Shown: positions 51,999-59,900 of the stretch, one piece after another
Layout of the letters: each line of letters begins with the position of its first letter
Numbering within the stretch: the first letter of the stretch is position 1
Assembly (NCBI RefSeq): GCF_000981585.1
Contig: NZ_LN831776.1
Coordinates: 1,875,001-1,939,000, forward strand
Direction of reading: 5' to 3'
DNA from: Paenibacillus riograndensis SBR5
Lineage (GTDB): Bacteria; Bacillota; Bacilli; Paenibacillales; Paenibacillaceae
DNA: 64,000 bases
Notes under the pieces: model-generated
The model's database searches: none
What the model was told of the DNA's origin: nothing
What the model saw: only the letters and a program-made list of their open reading frames with translations
Program-made: the position numbers and the translations under genes

Positions 51999-54476
51999 AT
52001 GGTTGATATTACAGCAATAGGAGAAGTACTGATTGATTTTACTCCTGCAGGCTTGTCTGAAAAGGGAGAGCAGCTGTTTGAATGCAATCCCGGCGGAGCC
52101 CCTGCGAATGTGGTTGTTGTGTTGGCCAAACTTGGGAAATCCACGGCATTTATCGGCAAGGTCGGTGAAGACCAGTTTGGAGAATATCTTACTCGGATTT
52201 TGCTTGAAAATGGTGTGAATACCAAGGGCTTGGTGAAGGAAAGCCGTGCTAAAACAACGCTGGCTTTTGTCCATCTCAAAGAAGACGGCGACCGTTCATT
52301 CAGCTTCTACCGTAACCCTGGTGCCGATATGCTTCTGGGAATGGATGATATAGACCTGGAACAGATCAAGGGGACGAAAATCTTTCATTTCGGCTCCGTA
52401 TCGATGACCCATGAGCCTTCGGCAAGCGCAACCCTGAAAGCGTGCATTCATGCGAAAGAAAACGGAGCACTGATTTCATTTGACCCCAATCTGAGGCCTG
52501 CGCTTTGGCAGGATTTGGAGCAGGCGAAAATCAGGATCAAAGAAGGGCTTGCTCTTGCGGATATTGTCAAAATTTCCGAAGAGGAACTTGAGTTTATTAC
52601 GGGTCTCACGGATTTGGAAGAGGGTACCCGTCAAATTCAGACCCAGTTCAAGGTGAAAGTGGTCCTGGTGACCAAGGCTGAAAAAGGGTGCTTCGTCCGG
52701 TTCGGTCCCGGCTCCAAATGGGCGGATGTTCCCGGTTACAAAGTAGATACCGTGGACACCACCGGAGCGGGAGATGCGTTCCTTGGCGGTTTCCTCTATC
52801 AGCTGCTGGAGAGGGGATGCAGTATCGAACAGATCAGAGATCAGGACTGGATTCCCATTGTAAGCTTCGCTAATGCAGTAGGTGCACTGGTGACGACACG
52901 AAAAGGAGCCATACCGGCCATTCCAACCTATCGGCAGGCTGCTGCATTAGTTCAGTCGGCCGGCACGGATTACTCCAAAGAATCCTACAGGCCTCAATTC
53001 CATTACTCACCACCGGCTATGTGGCTGAATGACCCGAACGGAATGGTCTACTTTGAAGGAGAGTACCATTTGATGTACCAGCACCATCCTGAAAGCACCG
53101 TATGGGGTCCTATGCACTGGGGGCATGCGGTGAGCAAGGATTTGGTGAACTGGGAAACACTTCCTGTAGCCTTGAATCCGGATCATAACGGTGCCATTTT
53201 CTCTGGAAGCGCAGTGGTGGATTGGAAGGATACCAGCGGATTCTTTGATGGCGGGTCCGGCTTGGTGGCTATATTCACCCATGCGGATATCTACCCGGAT
53301 TCAGACAGACCGCGGCAGCGCCAAAGCTTGGCATACAGTAAGGACAAGGGCAGAAGCTGGTCGTTTTACGCAGGAAATCCGGTCCTGTCCGATACCGGAA
53401 TCACCGATTTTCGTGATCCCAAAGTCTTCTGGATGGAGGTAGCCGGCGTCTGGGTAATGGTGCTGGCGTGCGGCGATCATATCCGTTTTTATCGGTCTGC
53501 TAACTTGAAGGATTGGGATTTTGCCAGCGAATTCGGGAAGTCGGAGGGTTCACATTACGGTGTGTGGGAATGTCCGGATCTATTTGAGTTATCCGTCGAT
53601 GGGTCCAATCTGAAAAAATGGGTACTGCTCGTAAGTATCGGAGACAATCCGGATTATCCGGAAGGCTCCAAAACCCAATATTTCATTGGAAGCTTTGATG
53701 GCTGGAAATTTGTAAATGAGAATACTCCTGATACGGTGCTGTGGCTGGATGAGGGAAGGGATAATTATGCGGCAGTATCCTGGTCGGATATTCCGGAGGA
53801 AGACGGACGGCGCGTAATTATCGGCTGGATGAGTAACTGGAGCTACGCCAGACAGATACCAACCGGTTCCTGGCGGGGCGCTATGACCCTCCCCCGCGTA
53901 CTGTCCCTGACCAGCCGGAACGGGACTGTAGTTCTATCTCAAATGCCTGTTCAGGAGATAGAGCAGCTGCGGAAAGAGTCGCTCTCCTGGAGTGATGTAT
54001 CGGTTACACGGGAGGCCCCGTTTATTCACGGGACTAATGATGATCTGCTGGAGATTGAGGTAGACCTTGATATCCGCTCCGGAGACGAAGTTCAAATCAA
54101 GTTGAGGTCTTCCGGGCAGAGTGAGACGATTATCGGTTATGACCCTGAGCGCGAGTGGTTGTTTATCGACCGGTCAAACTCTGGTCTGACTGATTTCAAT
54201 CCGTCATTTGCATGCAAGCATGGTGCCAGATTAGCTCCAGAGAACGGGAGCATTAAACTGCGTATCTGGCTGGACCGCAGTGTGGTTGAAGTGTTCGCGA
54301 ATGAAGGACTGGTTGCGCTGACTGATCAAATTTTCCCGGATGAACCAATCGATACTGTCTGGATAGGCGCAGAGACAGGAAAGGCTGAGCTTCATTCCCT
54401 TCATATCCATACGCTTCATTCCATTCATATGCTCCATGGCAGCATAGGGCAGATATCAAGGAGGGTTCATGTATGA
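51999..54476 (+). CDS. Fructokinase-GH32 fusion, predicted bifunctional cytosolic enzyme (825 aa)
   Basis: One continuous frame encodes two catalytic domains. Residues 1-325 are a PfkB-family sugar kinase of the fructokinase type (AIGEVLIDF, NPGGAPANVAV-like NPGGAPANVVVV, catalytic D259 in DTTGAGDAF). Residues about 333-820 are a canonical GH32 domain: nucleophile D345 in WLNDPNG, D473 in FRDPKVF, acid/base E524 in WECPDLF, and the C-terminal sandwich with LDRSVVEVFAN. No signal peptide. ATG 51999 follows AGGAGTGG at 8 bases. Expected job: release fructose from imported fructo-oligosaccharide or sucrose and phosphorylate it to fructose 6-phosphate. In most bacteria these are two separate genes. 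The junction is short (about 10 residues) and in frame, with both domains complete, so it is not a truncation. Confidence 0.92.
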   Translation: MVDITAIGEVLIDFTPAGLSEKGEQLFECNPGGAPANVVVVLAKLGKSTAFIGKVGEDQFGEYLTRILLENGVNTKGLVKESRAKTTLAFVHLKEDGDRSFSFYRNPGADMLLGMDDIDLEQIKGTKIFHFGSVSMTHEPSASATLKACIHAKENGALISFDPNLRPALWQDLEQAKIRIKEGLALADIVKISEEELEFITGLTDLEEGTRQIQTQFKVKVVLVTKAEKGCFVRFGPGSKWADVPGYKVDTVDTTGAGDAFLGGFLYQLLERGCSIEQIRDQDWIPIVSFANAVGALVTTRKGAIPAIPTYRQAAALVQSAGTDYSKESYRPQFHYSPPAMWLNDPNGMVYFEGEYHLMYQHHPESTVWGPMHWGHAVSKDLVNWETLPVALNPDHNGAIFSGSAVVDWKDTSGFFDGGSGLVAIFTHADIYPDSDRPRQRQSLAYSKDKGRSWSFYAGNPVLSDTGITDFRDPKVFWMEVAGVWVMVLACGDHIRFYRSANLKDWDFASEFGKSEGSHYGVWECPDLFELSVDGSNLKKWVLLVSIGDNPDYPEGSKTQYFIGSFDGWKFVNENTPDTVLWLDEGRDNYAAVSWSDIPEEDGRRVIIGWMSNWSYARQIPTGSWRGAMTLPRVLSLTSRNGTVVLSQMPVQEIEQLRKESLSWSDVSVTREAPFIHGTNDDLLEIEVDLDIRSGDEVQIKLRSSGQSETIIGYDPEREWLFIDRSNSGLTDFNPSFACKHGARLAPENGSIKLRIWLDRSVVEVFANEGLVALTDQIFPDEPIDTVWIGAETGKAELHSLHIHTLHSIHMLHGSIGQISRRVHV

Positions 54477-56752
54477 GCGGAATAATCGATAATAACGGGC
54501 TAATCATGTATTGGGCTTTTGATGAAGGAACCGGAGCAAACGCTATGGAGAGCATATCCCAAGTCAAGGATGATATTCAGTATGTGTTTAACCAGGCGGA
54601 GTTCACCGAACCATGTTCTCCGCAGTGGAGAAGGGGAGTAACGGGAAGCGGGCTTCTGTTCGACGGTTACTCGACTTATATTGCCCATCCGGCGAATCAG
54701 GAAGATCCGAATGCTGAGCCAGAGTCGCTATCAGCTCTCAGTATCGGGGTATGGGTTGCTCCGCGCACCTACGAATGGGGACATGAAGGCAAGCTGGCCG
54801 CCATCGTGAACCGACACAATAAGGATGCCAAGCAGGGATACCTCCTTGGGATGTTTCGTCACGGCTCCTGGTCCTTCCAAGTCGGACTGGAGGGAGGAGA
54901 ATGGAAGGAGCTTTGGTCCCCTGAAGGCTATGAATTACCCAAAAATGAGTGGTCATACGTAAATGCCGTGTTCGACGGGAATCAAGGAGAAATCAAGCTG
55001 TTTCTGAACGGCAGCGTAATTGCTTCGGCTGCTGTGCCCCGCGGTTCCCGCCTGGCTGAGGCGGTAGACACGGAGCTGCTCATCGGCAGGAATAACCACA
55101 GCACCCTGCTGGCGGAAGTGTTCAGTCTTCACATGTTCAGCGGAATCATGGATGAGCTGAAGATTTATAACCGCGCCCTGAGTAATGAGGAAGTGACTGC
55201 TTCTTATCAGGAGGTGCTGGAATCCACACATGAAGGCGCCCGGCCGCAAGTCAGCTATGATGAGATCAAGCTGGATCGGACTCCCTTGCTGGCGGACCGG
55301 CACAGACCGCAATATCATGTCAGCCCGCCGGCCCATTGGATGAACGAACCCCATGCGCCGATCTATTTTAACGGGCAATATCATTTGTTCTATCAGCATA
55401 ACCCGCAAGGTCCGTACTTTCATCATATCCATTGGGGACATTGGGTAAGCGAGGACCTGGTGCATTGGCGTGATCTTCCTATAGCCTTGGCACCTGAGAA
55501 GGATCAGCTCGCACCGGACGGAATTTGGTCGGGAAGCGCGACCTATGATGCAGACGGCCTGCCCGTCCTGTTCTTTACGGCGGGGAATGACAGTGCTTCA
55601 CCGAATCAGAGCGTGGCGCTCGCCAGAAGCACATATTCCGAAGACGGGGATTCTGATCTGGTTAGGTGGACCAAACATCCGGAGCCGCTCATTGTACAGC
55701 AAAAGGGAATAGGGGCATTCGGAGATTTCCGGGACCCGTTCGTGTGGAAGGATGAGGACGGCTGGTATGCCCTGGTCGGGTCAGGGATCGAAGGCGGAGG
55801 CGGAGCAGCGCTGGCGTTTGCGTCAGAGGATATGCTGAATTGGACGTATAAAGGACCATTTTTTGAAGCGGATATTCAGAAGTTCCCCTATCTTGGACCC
55901 ATTTGGGAGCTCCCTGTATTTCTTCCTCTTGGCAGCGACAAACAAGGTGTGAGCAAACATCTCCTGCTGGTCAGCCCTGTGGGAGCAGGCGCCGATGTTG
56001 AGGTTTTCTATTGGATCGGTCAGTTTGACAAGCACGGGCTATCATTTATACCGGATCAAGAGGAACCTCAATTGATAGATGTCGGCGACTTCCATTTTAC
56101 CGGTCCAAGCGGAATGGTTGATCCGAAGACGGGCAGAAATATCATCTTTACGATTGCCCAAGGGGACCGGACGTCCGAGCTGGAATACCAATCGGGTTGG
56201 GCTCATAACGGCGGCTTGCCGCTAAGCGTGTATTTGCGGGAGGATGGACGGCTGGGAATCGAGCCGATTCAGGAACTTCAATCGCTGCGCGGCCCCAAAC
56301 GGTTATCGTTCCGCGACAAGTCATTGGCTGAAGCTAATGTGCTGCTGAAGGATGTACAAGGCGACATGCTGGAGATTCAACTGGAGATTGAGCCGGAAAG
56401 TGCTGCACAATGCGGAATCAAAATCCGGAGATCACCGGATGGGGAAGAAGAAACCCTGCTGTATTATGATGTAAATGAAGCTATGTTCTTGGTGGACCGG
56501 ACGAAAACAACGCAACATCCGGGAGAAAAATGCAGTGGGATTCAGGGCGGTAAACTGGAGCTGCTAGGAGAAAATCTGAAGCTGCACATCTATTTGGACC
56601 GCTCCATGGTCGAAGCCTATGCCAACGGACTAAAAAGCCTGACGACGCGGGTGTATCCGGGCCGTAAGGATGCTTTGGGTCTTGAAATCTGGGGAACCGG
56701 GGAACTGTTGGTTAAATCCATGGAGATTTGGGAAATGCAGTCCATTTGGTAG
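54473..56752 (+). CDS. Cytosolic LamG-GH32 protein with Glu at the nucleophile position (759 aa)
   Basis: No signal peptide. An N-terminal LamG-like sandwich (about 1-260) is followed by the GH32 propeller and sandwich (about 275-759). Key residues: E292 in HWMNEPHAP instead of the usual WMNDPNG Asp, D421 in FRDPFVW, E479 in IWELPV, and the C-terminal LDRSMVEAYAN. It is highly similar along its length to the LamG-GH32 cores of the secreted proteins at 44109 and 56948, so it is their cytosolic paralogue. Its ATG overlaps the stop of the kinase-GH32 fusion (ATGA), meaning coupled translation. It probably handles imported oligosaccharides that the canonical GH32 domain does not cleave. Confidence 0.9.
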   Translation: MSGIIDNNGLIMYWAFDEGTGANAMESISQVKDDIQYVFNQAEFTEPCSPQWRRGVTGSGLLFDGYSTYIAHPANQEDPNAEPESLSALSIGVWVAPRTYEWGHEGKLAAIVNRHNKDAKQGYLLGMFRHGSWSFQVGLEGGEWKELWSPEGYELPKNEWSYVNAVFDGNQGEIKLFLNGSVIASAAVPRGSRLAEAVDTELLIGRNNHSTLLAEVFSLHMFSGIMDELKIYNRALSNEEVTASYQEVLESTHEGARPQVSYDEIKLDRTPLLADRHRPQYHVSPPAHWMNEPHAPIYFNGQYHLFYQHNPQGPYFHHIHWGHWVSEDLVHWRDLPIALAPEKDQLAPDGIWSGSATYDADGLPVLFFTAGNDSASPNQSVALARSTYSEDGDSDLVRWTKHPEPLIVQQKGIGAFGDFRDPFVWKDEDGWYALVGSGIEGGGGAALAFASEDMLNWTYKGPFFEADIQKFPYLGPIWELPVFLPLGSDKQGVSKHLLLVSPVGAGADVEVFYWIGQFDKHGLSFIPDQEEPQLIDVGDFHFTGPSGMVDPKTGRNIIFTIAQGDRTSELEYQSGWAHNGGLPLSVYLREDGRLGIEPIQELQSLRGPKRLSFRDKSLAEANVLLKDVQGDMLEIQLEIEPESAAQCGIKIRRSPDGEEETLLYYDVNEAMFLVDRTKTTQHPGEKCSGIQGGKLELLGENLKLHIYLDRSMVEAYANGLKSLTTRVYPGRKDALGLEIWGTGELLVKSMEIWEMQSIW

Positions 56753-56753
56753 C

Positions 56754-56773
56754 AGGAGCGCCTAGGCGCTCCT
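56754..56773. terminator. Perfect 20-bp GC-rich palindrome after the cytosolic GH32 gene
   Basis: AGGAGCGCC and GGCGCTCCT are directly joined through TA. There is no T run, so it may be an mRNA-end or processing hairpin instead of a terminator. Confidence 0.45.
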
Positions 56774-56947
56774 TACTATACCATATGGGTAATGTAACTA
56801 TCTAAGCCAAGTATAGTACTCCTCGAAATGGAAACGCTCTATTCACGCCTCTCTTACTTCATGACTATGCATCCTTGTATAAAGAGACCAATTTCAAAAT
56901 TGGGTACGAATGTTTGCATGAATAAAAATGTTGAAGGAGGCTCGTTG

Positions 56948-59900
56948 ATGAAAGAAATCAAAAGAAGCAGAGCATGGATCTCCAAAATGGTTATTGGGGT
57001 AATGGTTCTTCAGCTTGCAGCTCCCGGAATATCTGCTGCAGCCGAAGCTGGAGTGGATGCCCGTGAGGCGTTCACCCCCAAGACTGATGCAGCGTTGTCG
57101 GTTACGGATACGGTCTATCACATTCCTGAGGCTGACGAGGGGTTGTCAGTTACGGATACCGTCTATCAAATCCAAAATCCAAGCTTCGAGACTGGGGATA
57201 TGTCAGGCTGGACGGTCGTCAGAGGTCAAGCGTTCGGACCGGACAGTGTATCGGATGAAACCACTTGGTGGGCGGAACAAATCCCGTACAATCAGGAAGG
57301 CACTTATCATCTAAACGGCTGGAAGTATGGCGAGGCTGCGACCGGCGTGCTTCGTTCCAGCACCTTCGAGCTGGGCGGCAGCGGCTGGATCAGTTTCAAG
57401 CTTGGCGGTGCGAAAAATCCAAACAAAGCATATGTAAATATCGTGGAAGCCCAGACGGGCCAAGTGATTGCCCGGTATGGCAATAGCGCCTTCGCTGACG
57501 TTGGTTTCCCGAATCCCGCACAGGGCCTGCGGCTTGCCAATATGGAGCAGTATAAGGCAAATTTATCCGGTTATTTAGGCAAGAAGCTGTATGTAGAAAT
57601 CGTCGACAATGCAACCAACGATTGGGGAGTGGTATTTGCAGACGCCTTCTTCATGTACCATGAATCCGAGCCGGCGGCTGGAATTACCGCTACGGATATC
57701 AAGCCGGATTTCAAACGCTATCAAATTGAGAATCCCGGCTTTGAAACCGGGAACTTAACAGGCTGGACGGTTGTAGAAGGCGAGGCGTTTGGTCCGAACA
57801 GCGTGTCGGACGAAACCACCTATTGGGTTGAACAAATCCCGTATAACCAGGAAGGCACTTATCATTTAAACGGGTTGAGGTATAACGAGACTGCGACCGG
57901 CAAGCTTCGTTCCAGCACCTTCGAGCTGGGCGGAACAGGCTGGATTACCTTCAGACTGGGCGGAGGCAAGCATACGGATCAAGTGTATGTGAACGTCATC
58001 AATGCGGACACAGGTGAACTTATTGCCAGGTACGGCAACACCGAATTTAACGAGTCCGGGTTCCCGTATCCGGCACAGGGCCTGAGACTTGCGAATATGG
58101 AGCAATATAAAGCTGATCTCTCCAAGTATATCGGGAAGAAGCTTTATGTGGAGATCGTCGATAATGGGCACGCGGATTGGGGAGTAATCTTTGCGGACGC
58201 CTTCCACACCTTCAATGAACTCGTGCCGGAAGAAGGAGTCATGGCAGATAACATTATGCCGACTGAAATCCAGAATCCCAGCTTTGAAACCGGAAATTTA
58301 GAGAGCTGGACCGCTCAGGGTAACGCTTTTCAAGTGAACAATGATGCTCAAGCTGGTAAAGAAGGTAACTATTATGTCAAATCCTCTTTGGAAGGACAGG
58401 GCTCGATTACCTCCAATACCTTTACGCTTCAGGGAACCGGGACTATTAACTTTACTGTTTTAGGCATCAATAATCCGCAGGACGCCTACGTCGCACTGTA
58501 TGATGCCAGCACTAATACGTTGCTTGAGAAGACCGGGGATGTCAGTGCGAATGAGAAGGTTTCCTGGAAAATGCAGAAGCACTATAATAAAAGGCTTTAT
58601 ATCAAGGTTATCGATCAATCCAATCAAGCGAGTATTTCCGTTGACGCTTTTCAGGCTCATGGTACGGGTACCATTTTCTACATGAGTCTGGATGAAGGTG
58701 CAGGGAAAAAGGCGCTTGAGGAAGTAAGCAATCTTGAACACGATGTGAACTATGTATTTAACAACGCCAGATACATGGACTCCAAGGAACCGAGATGGAC
58801 TCCGCGCGGAGTAAAAGGCTCTGCCCTGTTGTTCGATGGATATTCAAATGATATCGAGGTCAAGGCAAAGGATACCGTTCCCGTAAGCGACGCGTTGACG
58901 CTTGAAGCCTGGGTTGCGCCGCGCAGCTACGAATGGGGAGACGGAAACAAGCTGTCTGCAATTGTGAACCAATCCGATCAGGATAAGGCAGAAGGCTTTG
59001 CGCTTGGCATGTACCGGCATGGCACATGGTCGATGCAGGCCGGGATTGGCGGCCAATGGATTCAGGTATGGGTCAAAGATCATCCGCTCGAAAAATACAA
59101 GTGGAATTACGTGGCGGCTACGTTCGACAAAAAGGATGGAAGGATTAAGCTGTACCTGAATGGTCAGGAAGTGGCTTCCCAAGCGACCCCTGTCAACGTT
59201 CCGATCTCACCTTCTACAGAAAATCTGGTGATCGGTAAAAACAATAGACCTGTAGAGTTTGCGGGATTGTTCTCCTACAATATGTTCAGCGGACTCATCG
59301 ATGAAGTGAAGCTGCAGAACAAAGCGCTCACGGGCCAGGAGATCCTTGCTGAATATGAGAGCGTACAAACGCTTCACGGCGGCGCGGTTCCGGAAATTCC
59401 AAATGGGGATATCGATGAGGACCCCAGTGTGTTCGATGGTGACCAGCACCGTCCGCAGTACCATGCGATGCCTCCGCAAAACTGGATGAATGAAGCGCAT
59501 GCGCCGATTTATTATAACGGCAAATATCATCTGTTTTATCAGCATAACCCGCAGGGGCCATACTGGCATCAAATCCACTGGGGACATTGGGTAAGCGACG
59601 ATATGGTGCATTGGGAGAATGTAAGACCTGCACTTGCGCCTGAAGCGGGCACCCTTGACCCGGATGGAGTATGGTCAGGCAGTGCAGCATATGACCGCGA
59701 TGGCAATCCCGTTCTCTTCTACACAGCCGGTAATGACTCTCTGTCGCCGAACCAAAGAACAGGCCTTGCAACGCCGGCTGATTTGTCGGACCCTAATCTG
59801 GAGAAGTGGGTGAAATATCCCGAACCGGTTACAGAGCAGAACGGAAACGGTATTCATAACGAGTTCAGAGACCCGTTTGTATGGTATGACAAAGAGACAG

